NCBI RefSeq assembly: GCF_010686705.1
Contig: NZ_JAAGWY010000001.1
Coordinates: 124,001-188,000 of the forward strand
DNA length: 64,000 nucleotides
Reading direction: 5' to 3'
Origin: Leifsonia tongyongensis
Lineage (GTDB): Bacteria > Actinomycetota > Actinomycetes > Actinomycetales > Microbacteriaceae
Shown here: piece after piece, positions 17,167 to 24,638 of the stretch
Numbering within the stretch: position 1 is the stretch's first letter
Layout: each line of letters opens with the position of its first letter
Program-made: the position numbers and the translations under genes
Notes under the pieces: model-generated
Seen by the model: the letters and a program-made list of their open reading frames with translations, nothing else
What the model was told of the DNA's origin: nothing
Databases searched by the model: none

Positions 17167-18164
17167 CTCAGTGCGAGTAGCGCCGCGGCCAGGTCGCGGA
17201 ACTCGGTGGGACCGAAACCGTTGACCTCGAGCACGGTCTGGCGGGTATGGCGGGGAAACCCCTCGACACCGCGCACCGCTCCCCCGATCGCTCCGGCCAT
17301 CGCGCCGATCGTGTCCGAGTCTCCTCCCAGCGACGCCGCCGTCAGACAGGCGAGCCACGGGTCGCCGTCGTGCAGGCCGAGCAGTCCGAACGCCGCCGGC
17401 ACGGACTCCTGCGTAGCGAGCGACGTGCCGATCACCTCGTACAGGTCCCGCTCACCCCGGGCGATGTCGTCTGTGCCGGCGAGCTCGAGCGCTACGCCGA
17501 TGCGCCTGGCGACGTCGCCTGCGGCAACCCAATGCCCGCGCAAGGCGCCCTCCCGGGCGGCATCGACGGCGACGTCGGCTGCCTGGGCGAACGTCGCTCC
17601 GTCGATCCCCGCACTGATCGCTGCGGCCACCGCCGACGCGCCAGCAATCGCAACGCCAGTGTTGTGAGTCACAGCACTGGCGGCCACCACCGCGTCGACC
17701 AGTCTCGGGATGCTGTCGAAGTCGTTCGCGATGCCCACCGCCGCGATCCGCATTGCGGCGCCGTTCGTCGACCCGAACCGCCCCGACTCGGTCACGGGCG
17801 TGCCTGCCAGCACGGCCTCGACGGCCGCCTTCGTCGACGGACCGAGCAGGTCGTGCGAGCCGCGCTCTCGCATTCCGCGCTCCCACTCGACCAGTTCGCC
17901 GGCGAACCGCCGGGGGTCGACGATGCCGTGCCGCGCGATCAGGTGCCGCGCGAGCAGGAGCGCCAGCTCGGTGTCGTCCGTGACCGAGCCTGCCCGCAGG
18001 CCGTGAGCGAGCGGATGCGCGGAGTCAGGCGCCTCGAACGTCGTGACCGCGCCCCATCGCTGGGCGACCGCCTGTCTGGAGAGCTGCTGGGTCGGCATCC
18101 CGAGGGCGTCGCCGATGGCCAGCCCGAAGAGCGCTCCTTCGGCTCGATCCTGGGCGCTGGTCAC
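17163..18164 (-). CDS. ADP-ribosylglycohydrolase-family protein, YegU-like
   Basis: A 333-residue all-alpha magnesium-dependent hydrolase of the ADP-ribosylglycohydrolase/DraG family. The metal-ligand motifs are intact: GLAIGDALGMP near the start, GSVTDDTELALLLA, and GGDSDTIGAMAGAIGGA near the C terminus. Family members cleave N- or O-glycosidic bonds to ADP-ribose or related ribosyl compounds. The GTG at 18164 was chosen because it overlaps the upstream stop by GTGA and gives the usual start (TSAQDRAEGALFG); the frame is open upstream but only inside the neighbouring gene. The natural substrate is not known; the neighbours suggest a small imported ribosyl compound rather than a modified protein. 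Confidence 0.88.
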   Translation of the reverse strand: MTSAQDRAEGALFGLAIGDALGMPTQQLSRQAVAQRWGAVTTFEAPDSAHPLAHGLRAGSVTDDTELALLLARHLIARHGIVDPRRFAGELVEWERGMRERGSHDLLGPSTKAAVEAVLAGTPVTESGRFGSTNGAAMRIAAVGIANDFDSIPRLVDAVVAASAVTHNTGVAIAGASAVAAAISAGIDGATFAQAADVAVDAAREGALRGHWVAAGDVARRIGVALELAGTDDIARGERDLYEVIGTSLATQESVPAAFGLLGLHDGDPWLACLTAASLGGDSDTIGAMAGAIGGAVRGVEGFPRHTRQTVLEVNGFGPTEFRDLAAALLALR

Positions 18165-18739
18165 CCGGGCGCCCCCGAGAGCGAGGCCACGACGGTTGCG
18201 ACGTCCGTGATCTCGACCAGCGGCGCGTAGAGTGCCATCGCATCCAGTGCGCGCTGGTGGTCGGCGTCGGAGAGCCCCGCGCACGCGTCGGCGGCGACAC
18301 GGACATGGACCCCTGCATCCGCCGCCGCAAGGGCCGTGGAAAGGACGCAGCAATCGGTCGACACCCCGGCGAGCACCAGCTCGCGGCTGCCCCCGATCGC
18401 TCGGTCGAGCTCGGGGCCCCACTTGCCGAACGTCGTCGCCGAGACGACCGGGTGGTCCGCCACGCTGGGGCTCGGCACGAGGTCGTAGAGAGGGTCGTCC
18501 GGCGGCACCAGGGCGAAGGGCCACAGGTCGTAGTACGGGATCCAGGCGTCCTCCGGTGTCGCCGGAGCAACGAAGCGCGTATGCACGACCCGCCGTCCGA
18601 ACGCAGGCGCGAGCTGTTCGATCCCGGCGGCGGCGTCGGCGAAGCGCGGCGTGAACCAGCCGCTCTCCGGCTCGCCGAAGATGCGCTGCATATCGATGAC
18701 GGCCAGCCAGGGCTCCCGCGGGCCGCGCGCCGCGCTCAT
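18161..18739 (-). CDS. Isochorismatase-family cysteine hydrolase
   Basis: A 192-residue hydrolase of the isochorismatase/nicotinamidase superfamily. The catalytic triad is present as D16 (VIDMQ), K106 (FGKWG) and C131 (STDCCVL). The family includes nicotinamidase, ureidoacrylate amidohydrolase, N-carbamoylsarcosine amidase and isochorismatase, and the sequence does not settle which. It is coupled by ATGA to the NCS1 permease and by GTGA to the ADP-ribosylglycohydrolase, so it probably acts on a part of the same imported compound, for example the amide of a released base. Confidence 0.85.
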   Translation of the reverse strand: MSAARGPREPWLAVIDMQRIFGEPESGWFTPRFADAAAGIEQLAPAFGRRVVHTRFVAPATPEDAWIPYYDLWPFALVPPDDPLYDLVPSPSVADHPVVSATTFGKWGPELDRAIGGSRELVLAGVSTDCCVLSTALAAADAGVHVRVAADACAGLSDADHQRALDAMALYAPLVEITDVATVVASLSGAPG

Positions 18740-20283
18740 GCGCCGTCGACCGCCGACGCCCGTGCGGCATCCGGCGCTGCCGCGACTCCGGACGTGCCGG
18801 GATCCGTCGCCGTCGGGAGCTCCTCCTGGTGTCGTATCGTTCGGCGGCCGAAGATCACGATGCCCAGATAGCCCACCAGCAGTGCGACCAGCACACCGAG
18901 GTTAGCGAACGCCCAGTCGCCCTCCTTGCCGCCCAGCCCGAGAGGCCCGAGGAGGTAGCCCTGCCAGCCCAGCCAGTTCGCGTAGGTGTTCGTCACCAGC
19001 CCCCAGCCGAGGACCGTACCGATCACGACGAGCGAGATCGGCAGCCAGCGGACACTCCCGTACCGCCCGCGGCTGTCGTACAACTCCTTCTCGGCGTAGT
19101 CGCGCCTGCGCAGGCTGATGTCGGCGATGAACGCACCGCACCAGGCCGCGATCGGCACGCCGAGCGTGATGAGGAATCCCTGGAAGGGGCCGATGAAGTC
19201 CGTCGCGACGAACACGACATAGATCGCGCCGAGGGTCATAAGCACACCGTCGATACCCGCCGCGACGAAGCGCGGCACGCGCACACCCGCGCTGAGGAGC
19301 GCGAGCCCCGACGAGTAGATGTCGAGCACCGCGCCGCCCACGAGACCGAGGACCGCGACGATCACGAACGGAACGAGGAACCAGATGGGGAGGATGGACG
19401 CGAGCGCGCCGATCGGATCCTGCCCGATCGCGGTGCTGAGCTCTTTGGACGATCCGGCGAGCAGGATTCCGAAGATCAGCAGGATGACCGGAGCGAGCGA
19501 CGAACCGAATGTCGTCCAGCCGACCACGCCGGAACTCCTCGCATTGCGCGGGAGGTAGCGCGAATAGTCGGCTGCGGCGTTCACCCAGCCGAGGCCGAAG
19601 CCGGTGAGGATGAACACGAATCCGCCGATGACGTGCGGCGCGTCCCCTGCCGGAATCGCGGCCACCTTATCGAGGTGCATGTCGCCGAGCACCAGGACGA
19701 TGTAGACGACGGTCAGCACGCCGGTCACGATGGTGATCACCATCTGCATCCGCATGATCAGGTTGAACCCGATCACGCCTCCGGCGATGATGAGGGCCGC
19801 GACGACGATGAGCGCCACCACTTTCGTCGCGACGCCACCCGCCCAGCCGAGCTGGGTGAACACGGTCGCCGTCGCGAGTACGGCGAGCGCCGTCAGCACC
19901 GTCTCCCACCCGACCGTGAGCAGCCACGAGAGTATCGACGGCAGCCGGTTGCCGTTCACGCCGAAGACCGCACGGCTGAGCACCATCGTCGGCGCAGAGC
20001 CGCGCTTCCCGGCGAGCGCGATGAACCCGCAGAGCAGGAACGAGATGACGATCCCGACCACGCCGACGATCGTCGCCTGCCAGAAGGAGATGCCGAAGCC
20101 GAGCAGGAACGAACCGTAGCTCAGCCCGAACACCGACACATTCGCTGCGAACCACGGCCAGAAGAGATCGCGGGGACGCCCCTTGCGTTCGCTCTCGTGG
20201 ATCGTATTGAGCCCGTTGAGTTCGATGGCGAAACCCGGGGTCGCTCCCGCCGAGTCAGGCCGGCCCTCATCCAGTGCGGTCAT
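18736..20283 (-). CDS. NCS1-family nucleobase/nucleoside permease
   Basis: A 515-residue symporter with about 12 membrane segments, of the purine-cytosine/uracil/allantoin/thiamine permease family. Recognisable parts are the opening IELNGLNTIHESERKGRPRD, the helix-1 region FAANVSVFGLSYGSFLLG, VNAAADYSRYLPRNA (family signature, helix 6) and SGLALLSAGVRVP. The ATG at 20283 has a GGTGAG ribosome site 6 nt upstream. It leads a coupled operon with a cysteine hydrolase, an ADP-ribosylglycohydrolase and a PfkB kinase, which implies import and breakdown of a nucleoside-like molecule. NCS1 substrates are usually nucleobases, nucleosides, hydantoins or vitamins. Confidence 0.9.
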   Translation of the reverse strand: MTALDEGRPDSAGATPGFAIELNGLNTIHESERKGRPRDLFWPWFAANVSVFGLSYGSFLLGFGISFWQATIVGVVGIVISFLLCGFIALAGKRGSAPTMVLSRAVFGVNGNRLPSILSWLLTVGWETVLTALAVLATATVFTQLGWAGGVATKVVALIVVAALIIAGGVIGFNLIMRMQMVITIVTGVLTVVYIVLVLGDMHLDKVAAIPAGDAPHVIGGFVFILTGFGLGWVNAAADYSRYLPRNARSSGVVGWTTFGSSLAPVILLIFGILLAGSSKELSTAIGQDPIGALASILPIWFLVPFVIVAVLGLVGGAVLDIYSSGLALLSAGVRVPRFVAAGIDGVLMTLGAIYVVFVATDFIGPFQGFLITLGVPIAAWCGAFIADISLRRRDYAEKELYDSRGRYGSVRWLPISLVVIGTVLGWGLVTNTYANWLGWQGYLLGPLGLGGKEGDWAFANLGVLVALLVGYLGIVIFGRRTIRHQEELPTATDPGTSGVAAAPDAARASAVDGA

Positions 20284-20388
20284 GATCGTCTCACCTCTCC
20301 CGCTGTGCCGGAACACGCGCGTGTCCCGATGAACGTGATCATATTGCCGTACGCGCCCCGGATCGAGAGCGGAGGCGGGCAAAGCCGG

Positions 20389-20394
20389 TACCCT
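20389..20394 (+). promoter_or_regulatory. -10 hexamer of leaderless purU promoter
   Basis: TACCCT ends 6 nt before the GTG start of purU. No ribosome site lies in between, so transcription probably starts at the initiation codon. The sequence is identical to the hexamers at 1930 and 34041. Confidence 0.55.
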
Positions 20395-20400
20395 GAGCGG

Positions 20401-21279
20401 GTGAGTTCTCCGTCTGCGACCACCGCTCCGGTGCCCAACCACTGGGTGCTGACCCTCATCTGCGCCGACCGCCCCGGCATCGTGCACGCGATCAGCGGGG
20501 CCATCGTCACCGCCAGGGGCAACATCACCGAGAGCCAGCAGTTCGCGAGTCTCGACACGGGACGGTTCTTCATGCGGCTGCAGGTCGAGTCGGATGCGAC
20601 CCGTGAGGAGTTCGAGCAGGCTCTCGCTCCCGTCGTCGAGAGCTACGGGATGACCGCCCACCTCGACAACGTGGGTCGCCCGCTGCGCACCCTGGTCCTC
20701 GTCTCGACCGCCGCGCATTGCCTCAACGACCTGCTCTTCCGCCAGCGCGCCGGCCAGCTGCCGGTCGACATCCCCCTCGTCCTCTCGAACCACGGCACCT
20801 TGCGCGACCTCGCGGGCTTCTACGGCGTTCCCTTCGAATCGCTCCCGGTGACGGACCCTGCCGGCAAGGACGACTTCGAGGTGCGCATCCTCGAGGCCGT
20901 CGAGGAGCACGACATCGAACTCGTCGTGCTCGCCCGCTACATGCAGATCATCTCGCCGCAGCTGTGCGAGAAGCTCGCGGGCCGCGCCATCAACATCCAC
21001 CACTCGTTCCTGCCCGGCTTCAAGGGGGCCAACCCGTACCGCCAGGCGCACGCCCGCGGCGTCAAGCTCATCGGCGCGACGGCGCATTTCGTGACGAGCG
21101 ACCTCGACGAGGGGCCCATCATCGAACAGAACGTGGTGCGCGTCGACCATTCGCGCAGCGTCGCGGAGCTCGTGGCCATCGGCCAGGACGAAGAGAGTCG
21201 AACACTCACCCAGGCCGTCAAATGGTTCGCCGAATCGCGGGTGCTCCTCGACGGGGCCCGCACCATCATCTTCCGCTGA
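20401..21279 (+). CDS. purU: Formyltetrahydrofolate deformylase
   Basis: PurU hydrolyses 10-formyl-THF to formate and THF and so balances the one-carbon pool. The 292-residue protein has an N-terminal ACT domain (WVLTLICADRPGIVHAISGAI, about 14-90) and a formyltransferase-like catalytic domain with VLVSTAAHCLNDLLFR, LSNHGTLRDLAG, the catalytic NIHHSFLPGFKGANPY segment and ATAHFVTSDLDEGPII. The GTG at 20401 is chosen over an upstream in-frame ATG (20329) because it follows a -10 hexamer by 6 nt and matches the usual short N terminus. It relates functionally to glyA-folD and purN-purH in this window. Confidence 0.95.
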   Translation: MSSPSATTAPVPNHWVLTLICADRPGIVHAISGAIVTARGNITESQQFASLDTGRFFMRLQVESDATREEFEQALAPVVESYGMTAHLDNVGRPLRTLVLVSTAAHCLNDLLFRQRAGQLPVDIPLVLSNHGTLRDLAGFYGVPFESLPVTDPAGKDDFEVRILEAVEEHDIELVVLARYMQIISPQLCEKLAGRAINIHHSFLPGFKGANPYRQAHARGVKLIGATAHFVTSDLDEGPIIEQNVVRVDHSRSVAELVAIGQDEESRTLTQAVKWFAESRVLLDGARTIIFR

Positions 21280-21320
21280 ACTGCCCGTACATGCCCCGTC
21301 GGGAATCGGCACGCTCGCCG

Positions 21321-21326
21321 TACAAT
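21321..21326 (+). promoter_or_regulatory. -10 hexamer of leaderless promoter
   Basis: TACAAT, close to the ideal -10 consensus, is followed by 7 nt and the GTG start of the DUF2568 gene. An in-frame ATG overlaps the last base of the hexamer and cannot be the start if transcription begins downstream of it. Confidence 0.6.
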
Positions 21327-21333
21327 GGGGCGC

Positions 21334-21687
21334 GTGAGTGACGTGCGCCCAGACGTGAAGATCAGCCCCAACGACGTCCTGCGGTTCCTCCTGGAACTGT
21401 TCGCCGTCTTCTCCCTCGCATTCTGGGGCTTCGCCGCGTGGCCGCTCCCGTGGAACATCGTGGTCGGCATCCTGGCTCCCGCGCTCGCAATCGTGCTGTG
21501 GGCGCTGTTCCGGTCGCCGAAAGCCGTGTTCTCGATCGACCCGTTCGGCCGTGCCGTCGTCGAGATCGTCGTGATGGCGAGCGCCGCCCTCGCCTGGTGG
21601 AGCCTCGGCCAGCCCATCGTCGCAGGCGTGTTCGCCGTCGTCGCTACAGTGAGCGGCATCGTCAACGGTCGCAAGGAGTTCGCATGA
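21334..21687 (+). CDS. DUF2568 small membrane protein
   Basis: A 117-residue protein with four hydrophobic segments: FLLELFAVFSLAFWGFAAW, NIVVGILAPALAIVLWALF, VEIVVMASAALAWWSLG and a last helix ending before GIVNGRKEF. The pattern and the opening SPNDVLRFLLELF match the DUF2568/YrdB-like family of uncharacterised actinobacterial and firmicute proteins. The GTG at 21334 is used because of the -10 hexamer 7 nt upstream. The stop overlaps the nagA start (ATGA), so the two genes are translated together. The function is unknown; it is placed at the head of a nagA transcript without being an obvious transporter. Confidence 0.75.
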   Translation: MSDVRPDVKISPNDVLRFLLELFAVFSLAFWGFAAWPLPWNIVVGILAPALAIVLWALFRSPKAVFSIDPFGRAVVEIVVMASAALAWWSLGQPIVAGVFAVVATVSGIVNGRKEFA

Positions 21688-22844
21688 GCCTGCTCGATGG
21701 CCTGCCGCAGCTGATCCACAGCGCACGCAAGCTCGACACCGACGGACTCGTCGACGACTTCTGGATGCTCACCGACGGCGACCGCATCGCCGTGACCGGC
21801 AAGGGGGCCGGCTGGCGCACCCACGCCGAGGGCGCCGACGTCGTCGACGCGGGCGGTCACTGGCTCACGCCGGGATTCATCGACCTCCATTGCCACGGTG
21901 GCGGAGGACATCCGTTCGACGACGGGCCGGAGGAGATCCTCGAAGGCCTCGCCACGCATCGCGCCCACGGCACGACCCGGTCGCTGGTCAGCCATGTCGC
22001 CAATCCACTGGCACAGCTGCGCGAAAGCCTTTCCGTCGTCGCCGACCTCACCGAGATCGATCCCCTCGTGCTCGGCTCGCATCTCGAAGGTCCGTTCCTG
22101 GCCGTCGAGCGCCGCGGCGCCCACGATGCGGCCTTCCTGCGCGACCCCGGTCCCGAGATGCTCGAAGAGCTCGTCGGCGCCGCGCGCGGCACGCTTCGCC
22201 AGTTCACGATCGCGCCCGAGCTGCCCAACGCGCTCGAATCGATCGGCGTTCTCCTCGAAGCCGGCGTGGTGGTGTCCATCGGCCACACGGCCGCCGACTA
22301 CGAGCAGGCGAAGCGCGCGTTCGATGTCGGGGCGCGCATCCTGACCCACACGTTCAATGCCATGAACGGCATCCACCATCGCAACCCGGGGCCCATCATC
22401 GCGGCCTTCGAAGACGAGAACATCACACTCGAGCTGATCCTGGACGGGCTGCACGTGCATCCGCGTGTCGCCGAGCTGGTGTTCACAGCGGCGCCGGGCC
22501 GCGTCGCGCTCATCACCGATGCCATGGCGGCGGCGGGCGCGGCCGACGGCAACTACCGGCTCGGCTCGCTCAACGTGACCGTCGCCAACGGGCTCGCCGT
22601 GCTCTCGGGCACCTCGACGATCGCCGGCTCCACGCTCACCCTCGATGTCGCGCTGCGCAACGCCGTCACGCTCGTCGGGCTCGATCCGCGTGTCGCGGTC
22701 GAAGCCCTCACGCACACACCGGCACGCGCCCTGGGTCTCGACCACCGCTTCGGGCGCCTGCACACGGGCTATGCCGCCGACGCGGTGCTGCTCGACCACG
22801 AGTGGGCCGTGCGACGCGTCTGGGCGGCCGGCGCCGCCCTCTAG
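21684..22844 (+). CDS. nagA: N-acetylglucosamine-6-phosphate deacetylase
   Basis: This enzyme releases acetate from GlcNAc-6-P to give glucosamine 6-phosphate for NagB. The 386-residue amidohydrolase contains FIDLHCHGGGGHPFDDG, SHLEGPFLAVERRGAHD, VSIGHTAADY, THTFNAMNGIHHRNPGP, DGLHVHP and the catalytic aspartate in LITDAMAAAG, so all metal and catalytic residues are in place. It converges on nagB at a strong hairpin, and the minus-strand cluster supplies transport, a kinase and the deaminase, so GlcNAc-6-P is its likely substrate. It is clearly related to the deacetylase at 13720, but each is tied to a different deaminase type. Confidence 0.93.
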   Translation: MSLLDGLPQLIHSARKLDTDGLVDDFWMLTDGDRIAVTGKGAGWRTHAEGADVVDAGGHWLTPGFIDLHCHGGGGHPFDDGPEEILEGLATHRAHGTTRSLVSHVANPLAQLRESLSVVADLTEIDPLVLGSHLEGPFLAVERRGAHDAAFLRDPGPEMLEELVGAARGTLRQFTIAPELPNALESIGVLLEAGVVVSIGHTAADYEQAKRAFDVGARILTHTFNAMNGIHHRNPGPIIAAFEDENITLELILDGLHVHPRVAELVFTAAPGRVALITDAMAAAGAADGNYRLGSLNVTVANGLAVLSGTSTIAGSTLTLDVALRNAVTLVGLDPRVAVEALTHTPARALGLDHRFGRLHTGYAADAVLLDHEWAVRRVWAAGAAL

Positions 22845-22855
22845 CCCACGGGCTT

Positions 22856-22900
22856 CGACGCCGAGCACAGAAACACGGATCACAGCGACGCCGAGCACAG
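22856..22900. repeat. 15-bp direct repeat after nagA
   Basis: CGACGCCGAGCACAG occurs at 22856-22870 and again at 22886-22900. The second copy runs into the left arm of the terminator hairpin. The core CGAGCACA also appears in the non-coding repeats at 4577 and at about 9110. Confidence 0.75.
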
Positions 22901-22944
22901 GAAAGGGCACCCCAGCCGCGCCAGGTGGGATGCCCTTTCCTGTG
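22896..22944. terminator. Bidirectional terminator hairpin between nagA and nagB
   Basis: Arms CACAGGAAAGGGCA (22896-22909) and TGCCCTTTCCTGTG (22931-22944) pair perfectly over 14 bp. After one C/A mismatch, CCCA and TGGG add four more pairs, leaving an 11-nt loop. It lies between two convergent genes and can serve both. Confidence 0.8.
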
Positions 22945-22955
22945 GCCGACAGGGC

Positions 22956-23741
22956 TCAGAGGCGCTGCCAGGCGGGCTTGTTCTGCCAGGCGTAGCGGTA
23001 GTAGTCGAGATTGCGCAGGCCCGAGGCGGCAGCCGCATCGACCAGGACCGTCGTGTGCGGGTGCAGCTGGATCGCCGAACCCGGGTTGCTCGTCGACACC
23101 GGGCCCTCGACGGCACCGGCCACCGCCTCCGCCTTGCCTTCGCCGAAGGCGAGCAGGATCAGGTGACGCGCCCGGAGGATCGTCCCGAGGCCCTGCGTGA
23201 TGCAGTGCACCGGCACGTCGTCTGCCGAGTCGAAGAAGCGCGCGTTGTCATTCCGCGTCTGCTCGGTGAGGGTCTTCACCCTGGTGAGCGACGCGAACGA
23301 CGAGCCGGGCTCGTTGAAGCCGAGGTGCCCGTCCGTGCCGATCCCGAGGATCTGCACGTCGACGCCCCCGGCCGCCGCGATCGCCTTCTCGTAGTCGGCG
23401 CCGGCGTGCTCGATCCCCTCGAGTGAGCCGTTCGGCACGTGGATGCGCTCCGGGTCGAGACCGAGCGGCTCGACGACCTCGCGGGTGATGACGGAACGGT
23501 AGCTCTCGGGATGCCCGGCCGGGAGCCCCACGTATTCGTCGAGCGCGAACCCGCGCACGCGGGACACGTCGAGCCCCGTCGAGGCGATCTTGGTCGCAAG
23601 GGCACGGTAGAGAGCGAGCGGGGTCGACCCGGTCGCCAGCCCCAGAACCGCATCGGGAACCGACCGGATGAGCGCCACGATGCTGTCCGCGGCGAGCTCA
23701 CCCGCCGCATCCTGGTCTTCGACGACGACGACTTCAGCCAC
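22956..23741 (-). CDS. nagB: Glucosamine-6-phosphate deaminase
   Basis: NagB converts glucosamine 6-phosphate to fructose 6-phosphate and ammonia. The 261-residue sequence has the phosphate-binding LGLATGSTPLALYRAL, the active-site FALDEYVGLPAGHPESY, GIGTDGHLGFNEPGSSF with catalytic residues, and the C-terminal GSAIQLHPHTTVLVD region. The GTG start at 23741 directly abuts the stop of the ROK kinase gene (TGA then GTG), so it is translated from the same message and is the last gene of the chitobiose/GlcNAc cluster. Confidence 0.96.
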   Translation of the reverse strand: MAEVVVVEDQDAAGELAADSIVALIRSVPDAVLGLATGSTPLALYRALATKIASTGLDVSRVRGFALDEYVGLPAGHPESYRSVITREVVEPLGLDPERIHVPNGSLEGIEHAGADYEKAIAAAGGVDVQILGIGTDGHLGFNEPGSSFASLTRVKTLTEQTRNDNARFFDSADDVPVHCITQGLGTILRARHLILLAFGEGKAEAVAGAVEGPVSTSNPGSAIQLHPHTTVLVDAAAASGLRNLDYYRYAWQNKPAWQRL

Positions 23742-24638
23742 TCACACCACTCCAACCAGGGCCGCGCCGACGGCGGCGGCGGGGAAACCTTCCGGGACCA
23801 GCCGAACCCTGCCGGGAAGCTCGAGCGACGCCAGGAACGGCGACGCCTCGCCCCACGACTCGAGGACGTCGTGCACGTCGGAGAGCAGCCGATCGCCGAG
23901 GTGGCTGAGGCCGCCCCCGATGACGACCGACTCGACGTCGGCCGTGAGCACCAGGACCCGCACCGCAGATGCGATGCCAGCAGCCAGCCTAGCCTTGATC
24001 GCTTTCGCCTCGGGGTCGCCGTCTGCCGCTGCTGCGAACAGCGATCGGACGGGGAGCGGATCGTCGGTGCGCCACTGGCGGGCCACTCCCGAACCCGAGG
24101 CGACCGTCTCCAGGCACCCGCGCTGACCGCAGGCGCAGAGCACGCCGTTCGGATCGACGGGTATGTGCCCGATCTCGCCAGCGATCCCCCGGGCACCGCG
24201 CCACAGTAGACCGTCGACGACGATGCCGGCGGCAAGACCGGTTCCCAGGTTCAGGTACGCCATCGAGCCTGTGAGGCCCATCAGGTGGTAGGCGCCGAGC
24301 GAGGCCGCTTTCACGTCGTTCTCGACGCGAACACCCACTCCGAGTCGTCCTGCGAGCTCCCCGCCGAGTTCGAGCCCGTCGAACCCGAGGTTCACCGCGT
24401 GGCGCACGCGACCGGACGAGCTGTCGACGAGACCCGGGATGCCGATGCCGATCGAGTCGAATCCCCCGGCGCTCACGCCGGTCAGCTCCGCGATCCGCGC
24501 GACGGCGCTCACTGCGGTCTCCACCACGGCGGACGACCCGAACCCGGTGGCGAGGCGGATGCGCTGGGTCAGCAGGCCGCCGTCGTCGATGGCGACCGCA
24601 TCCGTCTTCGTCCCACCGATGTCGATCCCGAGTCTCAC
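23742..24638 (-). CDS. ROK-family kinase, probable N-acetylglucosamine kinase
   Basis: A 298-residue ROK kinase with LGIDIGGTKTDAVAIDDGG (ATP loop), IGIGIPGLVD, VRVENDVKAASLGAYH (catalytic aspartate), GEIGHIPVDPNG and the zinc cluster CACGQRGCLETVASG. No DNA-binding domain is present. It sits between the intracellular GH3 hexosaminidase, which would release GlcNAc, and nagB, so it most likely phosphorylates GlcNAc; glucose or ManNAc remain possible. The GTG at 24638 overlaps the GH3 stop by GTGA. Confidence 0.87.
   Translation of the reverse strand: MRLGIDIGGTKTDAVAIDDGGLLTQRIRLATGFGSSAVVETAVSAVARIAELTGVSAGGFDSIGIGIPGLVDSSSGRVRHAVNLGFDGLELGGELAGRLGVGVRVENDVKAASLGAYHLMGLTGSMAYLNLGTGLAAGIVVDGLLWRGARGIAGEIGHIPVDPNGVLCACGQRGCLETVASGSGVARQWRTDDPLPVRSLFAAAADGDPEAKAIKARLAAGIASAVRVLVLTADVESVVIGGGLSHLGDRLLSDVHDVLESWGEASPFLASLELPGRVRLVPEGFPAAAVGAALVGVV

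Noticed and set aside
18829-20400. Upstream part of the long plus-strand frame ending in purU
   Set aside because: It is antisense to the NCS1 permease. PurU homology begins only after the GTG at 20401, which has its own -10 hexamer.
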